Positions 1 to 8,817 of a stretch of DNA of 64,000 nt are shown here, piece after piece (the stretch's first letter is position 1; the number at the start of each line of letters is the position of its first letter). Location: positions 62,001 to 126,000 of the forward strand of contig NZ_RXFS01000012.1 of NCBI RefSeq assembly GCF_003952185.1, in the 5' to 3' direction. This DNA is from Variovorax sp. 679 (GTDB lineage: Bacteria > Pseudomonadota > Gammaproteobacteria > Burkholderiales > Burkholderiaceae_C). The position numbers and the translations under genes are program-made. The notes beneath the pieces were generated by a model. The model was not told the DNA's origin, did no database searches, and saw nothing but the letters and a program-made list of their open reading frames with translations.

Positions 1-240
1 TCCGGCGCCCGACTGGAGCGACCTGATTTCAGCGACGGGCCCATAGCAATCGGTCACTGACTCGCGATCGCCATCGAATGACCGATCCGCTCAGGCTGAA
101 AGGCGTGTCATCCGAAACCCGTGTGAATTGATCGGCGTGCCGAGCGGGCCTCCGATGGCGCAGCGATTCGCAACCCTTGAGCACCCCGACCTTAGACGCG
201 CAACCTCCAACAGCGTGCGAACGCGGGAAGTCTCGGCCGC
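1..240. other. Left edge, no gene identified
   Basis: 240 bases before the MscS gene's stop. Open frames here are out-of-frame shadows of low plausibility, and I see no hairpin or promoter strong enough to name. Confidence 0.4.
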
Positions 241-1524
241 CTAATTTTCCGTGGACAAGCCCGCAGGTGCCACTCCCACTGGAAGAGACTCCACCCGCAC
301 CACACGCTGTGGATATGGAATATCGATACCCGCCCCACGCAACCCATCGAGGATCGCGATGTTGATCGCCGAGCGCAGGTTGTCCTTGCCCTTGTCCGGG
401 TCGGCCACCCAGAAATTCAGCGTGAACTCCAGCCCGTCGGGCGCGAAGTTCATGAGGAAGGCCACCGGCGCCGGGTCGGTCATCACGCGAGGCTGAGCCT
501 TGGCCGCCTCGCACAGGATGGACTGCACCTGCGCCACGTCGCTCTCGTAGCCCACCACGATGGTGGTCGTGATGTTGAACTTGCGGTCGGCCAACGAGAG
601 ATTTTCCACACGGCTGGTGATCAGCGATTCGTTCGGCACGATGGCCTCGCGCCCGTTGCCCGCGCGGATGAGCGTGTAGCGCGTCTTGATGTCCGTGATG
701 CGGCCTTCGAAGGTGTCGACCTTGACGTTGTCGCCGATGCGGATCGAGCGCTCGAGCAGGATCACGAAGCCGCTCACGTAATTGGCCGCCAGCTTCTGCA
801 GGCCGAAGCCGAGGCCCACGCCGAGCGCACCGCCCAGCACCGAGAGCGCCGTCAGGTCCACCCCCACCGCCGAGAGCGCGAACAGCAGGCCCACCAGCAG
901 CAGGAAGGCGCGCACCGCATTCGACGCCACCTTGCGCATCGACAGGTCGGACACGGCCTCGCGCAGGATGCGCTTCTCGATGGTGCTGGAGATCCACAGC
1001 GAGATCATCAGCACCACGCCGGCCGACAGCACGCCCTGGAAGATCGTCTGCAGGCTCACGCGCGTCTTGCCGAAGGCCAGCGTGATGTCGTCGAGCTCGG
1101 CCAGCACCGGCGGCAGCAGCCCGACGATCCACAGTACCGCCGCGATCCAGGCCAGCCAGGAGATGGTGCGCTCGATCAGCCTGACGAGATTGGAGGCCGG
1201 GAACACCGCCCTGAGCACCCGCGCGAACAGCCGGATGACCGCCAGCGACAGGAACACCGGCACCGCGATGCGCAGCACCAGCACGGTCTGGAAGTCGAGC
1301 GCCACGCGCCGGGCGAGATCGGTGAACACCAGCGCCAGCAGCGGGAACAGCAGCCCGTCGAAGGTGCTCTCGCCGAACCAGATCGAGTCCTTGGGCTGGT
1401 CGCGGCCGAACCACTTGCAGATGGCCCAGGCCAGCGCCACGCAGGTCACCAGCGCGATGAGTTCGATGCCGAGGCCACGCGCGTCGACCTGGCTCAATCG
1501 TTGAAGGAAGTCGTTGAAATTCAT
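241..1524 (-). CDS. MscS-family mechanosensitive ion channel protein
   Basis: Predicted inner-membrane small-conductance mechanosensitive channel, which would open under membrane tension to release solutes on osmotic downshock. The 427-residue product has about six hydrophobic segments (roughly residues 22-38, 58-72, 82-102, 125-142, 162-180 and 205-222). A Gly/Ala-rich pore helix with LGGALGVGLGFGLQKLAANY follows at about 228-249, then the MscS beta-domain containing ERSIRIGDNVKV. It is longer than E. coli MscS (286 residues) because of extra N-terminal membrane segments, as in many MscS paralogues. The start is an ATG. The deacetylase gene lies 40 bases upstream on the same strand. The family call is secure; the gating stimulus is inferred from the family. 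Confidence 0.93.
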   Translation of the reverse strand: MNFNDFLQRLSQVDARGLGIELIALVTCVALAWAICKWFGRDQPKDSIWFGESTFDGLLFPLLALVFTDLARRVALDFQTVLVLRIAVPVFLSLAVIRLFARVLRAVFPASNLVRLIERTISWLAWIAAVLWIVGLLPPVLAELDDITLAFGKTRVSLQTIFQGVLSAGVVLMISLWISSTIEKRILREAVSDLSMRKVASNAVRAFLLLVGLLFALSAVGVDLTALSVLGGALGVGLGFGLQKLAANYVSGFVILLERSIRIGDNVKVDTFEGRITDIKTRYTLIRAGNGREAIVPNESLITSRVENLSLADRKFNITTTIVVGYESDVAQVQSILCEAAKAQPRVMTDPAPVAFLMNFAPDGLEFTLNFWVADPDKGKDNLRSAINIAILDGLRGAGIDIPYPQRVVRVESLPVGVAPAGLSTEN

Positions 1525-1564
1525 CTATTGGGACAGGGCATCGGCGCCAGCCGAGCCCGCTGCA

Positions 1565-2518
1565 TCACAGGGAAGCCAGCACGCGGATGTGGGCTTCCAC
1601 GCTGCGCGCCAGTGCGTCGAGGTTGTAGCCGCCTTCGAGCATCGAGACGATACGGCCCTTGGCGTGCCGCCTGGCAACATCATGTATGCGGCCGGTGATC
1701 CAGGCGAAGTCGTTCTCGTTGAGGCCCAGCTGGCCCAGGTCGTCCTCGCGATGGGCGTCGAAGCCCGCGCTGACGAAGATCATCTGCGGCTTGAACTCCT
1801 CCAGCCTCGGCATCCAAGTCGCCTCGATCATCTCGCGCACGTCCATGCCCCGTGTGTAGGCCGGGATCGGCAGGTTCAGCATGTTCGGCGCCGGATGACT
1901 GGTGCCGCTGTAGGGGTAGAACGGGTGCTGGAAGAAGCCCACCATCAGCACGCGCGGGTCGTTCGAAAGAATGTCCTCGGTGCCATTGCCGTGATGCACA
2001 TCGAAATCGACGACGGCCACGCGCTCGATGCCATGCACCTCGATGGCGTGCCGCGCAGCGATGGCCACGTTGTTGAAGAAGCAGAAGCCCATCGCCTGCT
2101 CCCGGCAGGCGTGGTGGCCGGGCGGGCGCACCGAGCAGAAGGCGTTCTCCAGCTCGCCGGCGATCACCGCGTCGGTTGCGGCGACCGCTGCGCCTGCGGC
2201 GCGGCGCGCGGCCAGCAGGGTGTAGCGGGTGAGCGTGGTGTCGGGGTCGACCTGCGCATGGTCGGGGCCACCGGCGGGCTCGTCGGCCACCAGGCGCTGG
2301 TGCAGCGACTCCAGGTACTCGACGTGTTCCGTGCTGTGGGCCCGGGTGAGCTGCTCCAGCGTGGCCAGCGGCACCTCGCGGTGCTCCAGCGCGTCGCCCA
2401 CGCCGGTGAGCAGCAGGCGATCCTCGATGGCATCGAGCCGGCCGGGGCACTCGGGATGCCCTCCGCCCATGTCGTGCTTCCAGAAGTCCCGGTGTGTGAA
2501 GTAGCCTGTCTTGCCCAT
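1565..2518 (-). CDS. Histone deacetylase-like amidohydrolase (AcuC/HDAC family)
   Basis: Zinc-dependent deacetylase of the arginase/deacetylase fold, 317 residues. The HDAC signatures are present in order: HPECPGRL near residue 21, RPPGHHA with the paired histidines at 135-136, DFDVHHGNGT with likely zinc ligands Asp173 and His175, AGFDAHREDDLG with the third ligand Asp254, and LEGGYNL near 295. All catalytic residues are therefore intact. Bacterial members act on acetyl-lysine proteins, acetylpolyamines or other small amides, and nothing nearby identifies the substrate. It is transcribed away from the MoxR operon, with about 68 bases between the two start codons. Family confidence is high, substrate unknown. 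Confidence 0.93.
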   Translation of the reverse strand: MGKTGYFTHRDFWKHDMGGGHPECPGRLDAIEDRLLLTGVGDALEHREVPLATLEQLTRAHSTEHVEYLESLHQRLVADEPAGGPDHAQVDPDTTLTRYTLLAARRAAGAAVAATDAVIAGELENAFCSVRPPGHHACREQAMGFCFFNNVAIAARHAIEVHGIERVAVVDFDVHHGNGTEDILSNDPRVLMVGFFQHPFYPYSGTSHPAPNMLNLPIPAYTRGMDVREMIEATWMPRLEEFKPQMIFVSAGFDAHREDDLGQLGLNENDFAWITGRIHDVARRHAKGRIVSMLEGGYNLDALARSVEAHIRVLASL

Positions 2519-2586
2519 GTGTCTCTATCGCCACGTCTAGACCTCACGCAGCATGGGGCCGGCGGGTCTTACGGTATCGTTTGCAT

Positions 2587-3519
2587 ATGGATACAAATAT
2601 GGACGTTGCCGCAAAGCTAGCCACTTTGTTAACTCAGCTTAACACGGTGATCGTGGGCAAAGAGGCCCAGGTGCGCGACTGCGTGGCCTGCCTGCTGGCG
2701 GGCGGCCACCTGCTGATCGAGGACGTGCCCGGCGTGGGCAAGACCACCCTCGCCCACGCGCTCTCGCACACTTTCGGGCTGCAGTTCTCGCGCGTGCAGT
2801 TCACGGCCGACCTGATGCCCGGCGACCTCTCGGGCGTGGCGATCTACGACCGGGGCCAACAGGCCTTCACCTTCCACCCCGGGCCGATCTTCGCCCAGGT
2901 GCTGCTGGCCGACGAAATCAACCGCGCCAGCCCCAAGACCCAGAGCGCGCTGCTCGAGGCCATGGAAGAGAAGCAAGTCACTGTCGAAGGCGAGACCCGC
3001 CCCCTGCCCACGCCCTTCTTCGTGATCGCCACGCAGAACCCGCAGGACCAGCTCGGCACCTTCGCCCTGCCCGAGTCGCAGCTCGACCGCTTCCTGATGC
3101 GCATCTCGCTCGGCTACCCCGACCGCGCCGCCGAGCGCCAGTTGCTCGCGGGCATCGACCGCCGCGAGATGCTGGCCTCGTTGCCCGCGATGCTGACCGC
3201 CGGCGAGCTGACCGCCCTGCAGCAGCGCGTGCTGCAGGTGCATGCGGCCGACGCGCTGCTGAACTACGTGCAGGACCTGATCGCCGCCACCCGCTCGGGC
3301 CGCTGGTTCCTGCAGGGCCTGTCGCCGCGCGCCGGCATCGCGGTGCTGCGCGCAGCCAAGGCCCAGGCGCTGTTGGCCAACCGCAACTACGTCGCGCCCG
3401 ACGACGTGCAGGCCGTACTGCCGCAGACCATCGCGCACCGTCTCACGCCCGTGGGCGACGCCGGCCGCGGCGCCGTCGAGCAGGTGCGCGCGATGATCGC
3501 CGCCGTGCCATTGCCGTGA
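2587..3519 (+). CDS. MoxR-family AAA+ ATPase
   Basis: AAA+ chaperone-like ATPase, 310 residues from the ATG chosen here. Walker A is DVPGVGKTTL (about residues 46-55) and Walker B with sensor context is LLADEINRAS (about 106-115); ATQNPQDQLGTF is the family sensor segment. MoxR proteins usually remodel or activate a partner encoded beside them. Here it is followed, with a four-base GTGA overlap, by a DUF58 protein and then a TgpA-like transglutaminase, a common three-gene set. An in-frame TTG lies two codons upstream and a second ATG four codons downstream; no strong ribosome site separates them, so the exact start is uncertain. Confidence 0.93.
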   Translation: MDTNMDVAAKLATLLTQLNTVIVGKEAQVRDCVACLLAGGHLLIEDVPGVGKTTLAHALSHTFGLQFSRVQFTADLMPGDLSGVAIYDRGQQAFTFHPGPIFAQVLLADEINRASPKTQSALLEAMEEKQVTVEGETRPLPTPFFVIATQNPQDQLGTFALPESQLDRFLMRISLGYPDRAAERQLLAGIDRREMLASLPAMLTAGELTALQQRVLQVHAADALLNYVQDLIAATRSGRWFLQGLSPRAGIAVLRAAKAQALLANRNYVAPDDVQAVLPQTIAHRLTPVGDAGRGAVEQVRAMIAAVPLP

Positions 3520-4493
3520 GCCCTGCCGGCGTCATCCGCTCGCGCATCGACGGCTGGTTCCTGTCGCGCCGGGCGCCGTCCGACACGCTGGAACTCACCC
3601 AGCGCAATGTCTACATCCTGCCCACGCGTGCCGGCTGGACGCTGGGCGCGACGCTGCTGGTGCTGCTGGTCGCATCGATCAACTACCAGCTCAACCTGGG
3701 CTACCTGCTGACCTTCCTGCTCGCCGGCAGCGTGGCCGTGGGCATGCACGTGTGCCACGGCACGCTGCGCGGGCTGGCCATGCACATGGTGCAGCCCGAG
3801 GCGCACTACGCGGGCGCGGCTGCCGTCTTCCGGGTGGTGCTGCACAACACGCGACGCAGCGTGCGCTACGGCATCGGCATGGCGGTGCGCGGCAGCGGGC
3901 AGTGGGCCTGGACCGACGTGCCGGCGGAAGGCACCTCCACCGTCGAGATCGCCTTCCAGCCCGAGCGGCGCGGGCTGCACCCGGTGCCGCCGCTCACGGC
4001 CGAGACGCGCTTTCCGCTCGGGACTTTCCGCGTCTGGACGGTCTGGCGGCCGGCCGCGCAGATGCTGGTCTACCCCGCGCCCGAAGCGCATCCACCACCG
4101 CTGCCGCCCGGCGAGCCGCTCTCGGGTCCGGCCGCAATGACCGCTTCGATGCGCGCCCACAACGCCGGCGAATACGACGGCGTGCGCGCCTACCGCCGCG
4201 GCGATCCGCTCAAGCTCGTGGTCTGGAAGAGAGCCGCACGGGCGCAGGCGACCGGCTCGGAAGACCTCGTCAGCCGCGACACCCAACAGACCCAGCGCGA
4301 AGAGCTCTGGCTCGACGCGCAGGCCGCCAGCCTCCCCGACACCGAAGCCCGCATCTCGCGCCTGTGCGCCTGGGTGCTGATGGCCGACCGGCTGGGCGTC
4401 GACTACGGCCTGCGCGTGGCGGGCCGGGTGGTGAAGCCTTCGCAGGGCGAAGCCCACCGGCGGACCTGCCTCGAGGCACTGGCCCTGTGCTGA
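3516..4493 (+). CDS. DUF58 domain-containing membrane protein
   Basis: A 325-residue protein with two adjacent hydrophobic segments (about residues 42-58 and 64-78) and a C-terminal DUF58 region. The family hallmark is visible as RAYRRGDPLKLVVWKRAAR, matching the usual R-Y-x-x-GD...W..AR pattern. DUF58 proteins are partners of MoxR ATPases, and their biochemical role is not established. The GTG start overlaps the moxR stop codon (GTGA), implying translational coupling. The transglutaminase gene follows 13 bases downstream. Confidence 0.9.
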   Translation: MSPAGVIRSRIDGWFLSRRAPSDTLELTQRNVYILPTRAGWTLGATLLVLLVASINYQLNLGYLLTFLLAGSVAVGMHVCHGTLRGLAMHMVQPEAHYAGAAAVFRVVLHNTRRSVRYGIGMAVRGSGQWAWTDVPAEGTSTVEIAFQPERRGLHPVPPLTAETRFPLGTFRVWTVWRPAAQMLVYPAPEAHPPPLPPGEPLSGPAAMTASMRAHNAGEYDGVRAYRRGDPLKLVVWKRAARAQATGSEDLVSRDTQQTQREELWLDAQAASLPDTEARISRLCAWVLMADRLGVDYGLRVAGRVVKPSQGEAHRRTCLEALALC

Positions 4494-4506
4494 ACGGGAG
4501 CACCAC

Positions 4507-6531
4507 ATGAACCGAGTGATGCGCGAACTCGCGGCGCTCCCCCGCGACGCGCGGGACACCCTCTTCCTGCTCTGCGTGATCGGCCTGATCCTGCTGCCGC
4601 AGATCGACAACCTGCCGTGGTGGTGCTCGTCCATCACCGCGATGGTGCTGCTGTGGCGCGCCTCGCTGGCGGTGAAGGCGCTCCCGCTTCCGAGCAAGTG
4701 GTGGCGCCTCGCGCTGCTGGCCCTGATACTCGGCGCCACCTATGCCACCCACCGCACGCTGCTGGGCCGGGACGCGGGCGTCACGCTGATCGTCAGCCTG
4801 CTCGCGCTCAAGACACTGGAGCTGCGCGCACGACGCGACGCCTTCGTCATCTTCTTCCTGGGCTTCTTCGCGATGCTCACGAACTTCTTCTATTCGCAGT
4901 CGCTACTGACCGCCTTCACCATGCTGCTGGCGCTGCTGGGCCTGCTGACGGCGCTGGTCAACGCGCACATGCCGGTGGGCCGGCCTCCGCTGATGCAGGC
5001 CGCGCGCACCGCCGGCTGGATGGCGCTGGCGGGCGCGCCGATCATGCTCGCGCTGTTCCTGCTGTTCCCGCGCTTCGCGCCGCTGTGGGGCACGCCCAGC
5101 GACGCCATGGTGGGCCGCAGCGGCCTGTCGAACACCATGCGCGTGGGCACGATCGCCGAGCTGGCGCTCGACGACCGCATCGCCGCGCGCATCAAGTTCG
5201 AAGGCGATCGCGCGCCGCCGCAGAGCCAGATGTATTTCCGTGGCCCGGTGCTGGCGCAGTTCGACGGCCGCGAATGGACAGCCCTCCCCTCGTGGGCGCG
5301 CGGCGCGCAGTGGTCTTCCAACCTGCACGTGAGCGGTTCGCCGGTGCGCTACGAAGTGACGCTCGAAGCCAGCAACCGCCCCTGGCTGCTGACCCTCGAT
5401 GTCGCGCAGCGCGCGCCCGAGGTGCCGGGCTACGAGGTCAGCGGTACGCCCGACCTGCAATGGTTCGCCAGCCGCCCCATCAACGATCTCGTTCGCTACA
5501 GCGCCGAGAGCTACACGCAGTTCCAGAGCGGTCCGCTCAAGCGCACGGGCGGCCAGTTGCAGGCTTACCTCGCGCTGCCGCCGGGCACCAATCCGCGCAC
5601 CGCCGCGCTCGCCGCCGAGATGCGCGCCGACCCCGCGCTGGCCCAGGCCGACACGCAGGCCTTCGTGCAGGCCGCCCTGCGGCGCCTGCGCACCGGCGGC
5701 TACACCTACACGCTGGAGCCGGGCGTCTACGGCAACGACACCGCCGACGAGTTCTGGTTCGACCGCAAGCAGGGCTTCTGCGAGCACATCGCCTCGGCCT
5801 TCGTGGTGCTGATGCGCAACCTCGGCATCCCGGCACGCATCGTGACCGGCTACCAGGGCGGCGAGCTCAACAACGTCGACAACTACTGGATCGTGCGCCA
5901 GAGCGACGCCCACGCCTGGGCCGAGGTCTGGCAGGAAGGCAACGGCTGGACACGCGTGGACCCCACGGGCTCCGTCGCGCCGGGGCGCATCGGCCAGTTC
6001 CAGCGCCTGACTCCGCAACCCGGACTGATCGCGGGCGCCATCGGCTCCATGAGCCCCACGCTCGCGCAGAACATCCGCGCCGCATGGGAGGCGGTGAACA
6101 ACGGCTGGAACCAGTGGGTGCTCAACTACACGCAGAGCCGCCAGCTCGACCTGCTGAAGAACATCGGCTTCGAAGCACCCAGTCTCGAAGACCTGGCCTA
6201 CGTGCTGCTCTACCTGCTGGTAGCCGCCAGCCTGGCAGGCGCCGGCTGGACACTGTGGGAACGCAGCCGGCACGATCCGTGGCTGCGACTGCTGGGCCAG
6301 GCGCGCACGCGGCTCGCCAAGGCCGGACTGAAACTGCCCGACACCGCCCCGCCCCGCCAGATGGCACAAGCGGCCGACGCGCGCTTCGGCCCCGCCGCAC
6401 AGGCCGTGCGCGACTGGCTGCTCAAGCTCGAAGCCCAGCGCTATGCACCGGCCACGCCCGACTCGCTTTCCACCCTGCGCACGGAGTTCCGCCGCCTCGC
6501 GTGGCCCAGCGCCAATCCGGCAAAGGGCTGA
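4507..6531 (+). CDS. TgpA-like membrane transglutaminase (DUF3488 plus transglutaminase-like domain)
   Basis: A 674-residue inner-membrane protein. The N-terminal third is a bundle of hydrophobic segments (DUF3488), followed by a periplasmic transglutaminase-like domain. The catalytic triad can be read as Cys425 in KQGFCEHIA, His469 in DAHAWAEVW and Asp485 in TRVDPTGS. A further hydrophobic segment lies near residues 565-585, before a short cytoplasmic tail. Pseudomonas TgpA is the named relative and is essential there; its physiological substrate is not settled. It is the third gene of the MoxR-DUF58-TgpA operon. Two more transglutaminase-like genes occur at 49,973 and 57,298 and are not close copies of this one. 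Confidence 0.92.
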   Translation: MNRVMRELAALPRDARDTLFLLCVIGLILLPQIDNLPWWCSSITAMVLLWRASLAVKALPLPSKWWRLALLALILGATYATHRTLLGRDAGVTLIVSLLALKTLELRARRDAFVIFFLGFFAMLTNFFYSQSLLTAFTMLLALLGLLTALVNAHMPVGRPPLMQAARTAGWMALAGAPIMLALFLLFPRFAPLWGTPSDAMVGRSGLSNTMRVGTIAELALDDRIAARIKFEGDRAPPQSQMYFRGPVLAQFDGREWTALPSWARGAQWSSNLHVSGSPVRYEVTLEASNRPWLLTLDVAQRAPEVPGYEVSGTPDLQWFASRPINDLVRYSAESYTQFQSGPLKRTGGQLQAYLALPPGTNPRTAALAAEMRADPALAQADTQAFVQAALRRLRTGGYTYTLEPGVYGNDTADEFWFDRKQGFCEHIASAFVVLMRNLGIPARIVTGYQGGELNNVDNYWIVRQSDAHAWAEVWQEGNGWTRVDPTGSVAPGRIGQFQRLTPQPGLIAGAIGSMSPTLAQNIRAAWEAVNNGWNQWVLNYTQSRQLDLLKNIGFEAPSLEDLAYVLLYLLVAASLAGAGWTLWERSRHDPWLRLLGQARTRLAKAGLKLPDTAPPRQMAQAADARFGPAAQAVRDWLLKLEAQRYAPATPDSLSTLRTEFRRLAWPSANPAKG

Positions 6532-6584
6532 AACCACATGTGACGCTGAAGAAGGGCCGCGCGGGCGGACGGCACAATGGGCCC

Positions 6585-7709
6585 ATGCGATTCCTTCTTC
6601 CCAAGCCTTCGCGCACCGCCACGGCGGCTGCAGCCCTCCTTGCCGCCTGCTGCCTCGCATGGTCCACGGGGGCCCTGGCCCAGAAGTCAACCAACGGCCG
6701 CAGTACCGCGGCCAACGCGGTTCGCGGCAGCACGCCCTACGCCACGCGCGACGACGCGATGCAGTTCGCCGACGACGTCGCCGAGCGCCGCGGCCTCGAC
6801 CGCGAATGGGTGCGCGCCACCATCGGCAGTGCGCGCTTCCTGCCCAACGTGCCGCGGCTGATGCTGCCGGGCCCCGTGGGTACGGTGAAGAACTGGCAGA
6901 CCTACCGCAGCCGCTTCATCGATCCGGTGCGCATTGCGGCCGGCGTGCGCTTCTGGCGCGCCAACGCCGACACGCTCGCACGCGCCGAGCAGGTATACGG
7001 CGTGCCGGCGGAAATCATCGTCGGCATCATCGGCGTGGAAACCATCTACGGCCGCAACATGGGCAACTTCCGTGTGATCGACGCGCTGGCCACGCTCTCC
7101 TTCGACTTTCCCGACGCCCACCCGCGCGCGGCCGACCGCCGGGCCTTCTTCCGAGGCGAGCTCGAAAGCTTCCTGAGCACCGAGAGCCGCACCTCCGAAG
7201 ACCCGCTCGTGCCAGTTGGCAGCTACGCCGGCGCCATGGGCATGCCGCAGTTCATGCCCAGCAGCATCGCCAAGTACGCGGTCGACTTCGACGGCGACAG
7301 CCGCATCGACCTCGTCAACAACCCGGCCGACGTGATCGGCTCGGTCGCCAACTACTTCAAGTCCTTCGGCTGGACGCCCGGCATGCCCGCGATCTACCCC
7401 GTGCATTTCGAGGAAGCGCGGCTGCAGAAGGCGCTGCTGCTGGCGCCGGACATCCTGCCGAGCTTCAGCGCCGACAGCTTCGTGGCGGCCGGCGCGGTGC
7501 CCGAGGGAGACGGGATCAACCACAAGGGCCTGCTCGCGCTGGTCGAGCTGCAGAACGGCGTCGATGCGCCACCGACCTACGTGGCCGGCACGCGCAACTT
7601 CTACGTGATCACGCGCTACAACTGGAGCAGCTACTACGCCATGTCCGTGCTCGACCTGGGGCAGGAGGTCAAGGCGGCGATGGAGCAGCAGCAACAGGCA
7701 GCCAAGTGA
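6585..7709 (+). CDS. mltB: Lytic murein transglycosylase B
   Basis: Peptidoglycan-cleaving lytic transglycosylase that forms 1,6-anhydromuramyl ends, 374 residues. An N-terminal signal peptide ends near ALAQ at about residue 32, with no lipobox, so the protein is probably soluble in the periplasm. The SLT_2 domain carries the catalytic glutamate as Glu152 in GVETIYGRN, followed by SYAGAMGMPQFMPSS, both strongly diagnostic. The reading frame stays open far upstream across tgpA, but the ATG at 6585 followed by a good signal peptide marks the real start. The stop overlaps the GTG of the next gene. Placement beside TgpA fits cell-wall work, though this is only an inference. Confidence 0.93.
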   Translation: MRFLLPKPSRTATAAAALLAACCLAWSTGALAQKSTNGRSTAANAVRGSTPYATRDDAMQFADDVAERRGLDREWVRATIGSARFLPNVPRLMLPGPVGTVKNWQTYRSRFIDPVRIAAGVRFWRANADTLARAEQVYGVPAEIIVGIIGVETIYGRNMGNFRVIDALATLSFDFPDAHPRAADRRAFFRGELESFLSTESRTSEDPLVPVGSYAGAMGMPQFMPSSIAKYAVDFDGDSRIDLVNNPADVIGSVANYFKSFGWTPGMPAIYPVHFEEARLQKALLLAPDILPSFSADSFVAAGAVPEGDGINHKGLLALVELQNGVDAPPTYVAGTRNFYVITRYNWSSYYAMSVLDLGQEVKAAMEQQQQAAK

Positions 7710-8326
7710 CACCCGAGGCGCTGCACACGAACTGGGCCGACGCATGGCATGCGCTCGGTGTCGGTTCGCCCGGCGAAGCGCTGTGCACCGAACTCCAGCG
7801 CCGCTACGCCGAGCCGCAGCGCCGCTACCACACGATGCAGCACCTGGGCGAGTGCCTGGCATGGTTCGAGCGCGAGAAGGCGCTGGCCGAGCGCCCTGGC
7901 GAGGTGGCGCTCGCGCTGTGGTTCCATGACGCGATCTACGACGTGCATGCGCACGACAACGAGGCGCGTAGCGCGGACTGGGCACGCGAAGCCCTGATCG
8001 AAGCAGGCGTGGATGCTGCAGCGGCCGAACGGGTACACGCACTCGTGATGGCGACCCGCCATGACGCTGTGCCCGAGGGACGCGACGCCGAACTGCTGAT
8101 CGACATCGACCTGTCGATCCTCGGCGCCGACCGCGCGCGCTTCGACGAATACGAGCGCCAGGTGCAGGCCGAGTACGCCTTCGTTCCCGACGAGGTGCGC
8201 CTGCCGCGCCGTCGCGCGATCCTGCAACGCTTTCTCGACCGCGAGGCCATCTACGCCACGCCGCGCATGCACGCGCAGCTGGAGGCGCGGGCACGCGCCA
8301 ATCTCCGGCGCTCGATCTCAGGCTGA
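7706..8326 (+). CDS. HD-superfamily metal-dependent phosphohydrolase-like protein
   Basis: A 206-residue soluble protein of the group often mislabelled in databases as an NMDA-receptor-like subunit. It has the pattern of an HD-type metal site: HTMQHL (about residues 32-37), LWFHDAIYD (about 71-79), an HALVMATRHD helix and LLIDIDLSILG. No substrate is known for this family. The start is taken as the GTG at 7706, because it overlaps the mltB stop as GTGA and gives a product beginning just before the conserved region; no ATG fits better. It converges with the minus-strand acyl operon that ends at 8329. Confidence 0.85.
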   Translation: MTPEALHTNWADAWHALGVGSPGEALCTELQRRYAEPQRRYHTMQHLGECLAWFEREKALAERPGEVALALWFHDAIYDVHAHDNEARSADWAREALIEAGVDAAAAERVHALVMATRHDAVPEGRDAELLIDIDLSILGADRARFDEYERQVQAEYAFVPDEVRLPRRRAILQRFLDREAIYATPRMHAQLEARARANLRRSISG

Positions 8327-8328
8327 CT

Positions 8329-8817
8329 TCAGGCCGGCAACAGCCGCCACCACTCGGTGCGCGCCGGCTCGCCGTTGCGCTCTTCTTCGACGATGCCGAA
8401 CAGCAGCCCGTCTGGCGCGGCACCGAGCTTCGCCAGCCTCAGCACCTGCGCCGGGTCGCGGCACAACGCAAAGCTGGCATCGCCTTGCCATTCGAGACAC
8501 CGCCCCACCTCGGCCAGCATCAGCGCCGGCTGGCTCTGCATGAAGGTGAAGGGCATCGGCAGCCCCGCATCGAGCTGGACCAACCCTGCGTGCGTGGCAC
8601 CCCATGCGCCGCGCTGGCTGGAAACGCGGATGCGCGCGCCGGGAGGCAGCGAGTCTTCGCCGGCAGCATCGAGGCAGCACCGGGCGCCGTACATGGCCAG
8701 CTCGGTCCACAGGCCGACACGACGCGGCCGGCGGCCGATGCGGCGTGCCAGATCGTCGCGCCATTCGGCAGGTGGCGGATGCGCGACGAAATGCGCGACG
8801 GTGCGCCAGGCGCTCAT
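8329..8817 (-). CDS. Beta-ketoacyl-synthase-like fragment protein (possible chain-length-factor type)
   Basis: A 162-residue protein, last gene of the nine-gene acyl operon, whose ATG overlaps the stop of the upstream ketosynthase (ATGA). Stretches such as RIRVSSQRGAWGATHAGL followed by MPFTFMQSQPALMLAEVG resemble the N-terminal half of ketosynthases, but no active-site cysteine motif is visible and the protein is less than half normal length. It may be a degenerate partner of the full ketosynthase, comparable to the small ketoacyl-synthase-N proteins found in aryl-polyene-like loci. This is a family-level impression; I cannot assign an activity. Confidence 0.6.
   Translation of the reverse strand: MSAWRTVAHFVAHPPPAEWRDDLARRIGRRPRRVGLWTELAMYGARCCLDAAGEDSLPPGARIRVSSQRGAWGATHAGLVQLDAGLPMPFTFMQSQPALMLAEVGRCLEWQGDASFALCRDPAQVLRLAKLGAAPDGLLFGIVEEERNGEPARTEWWRLLPA

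Noticed and set aside
4617..6584. Upstream extension of the mltB frame over the transglutaminase gene
   Set aside because: The protein has a proper signal peptide starting at 6585, and the upstream portion is the out-of-frame translation of tgpA.
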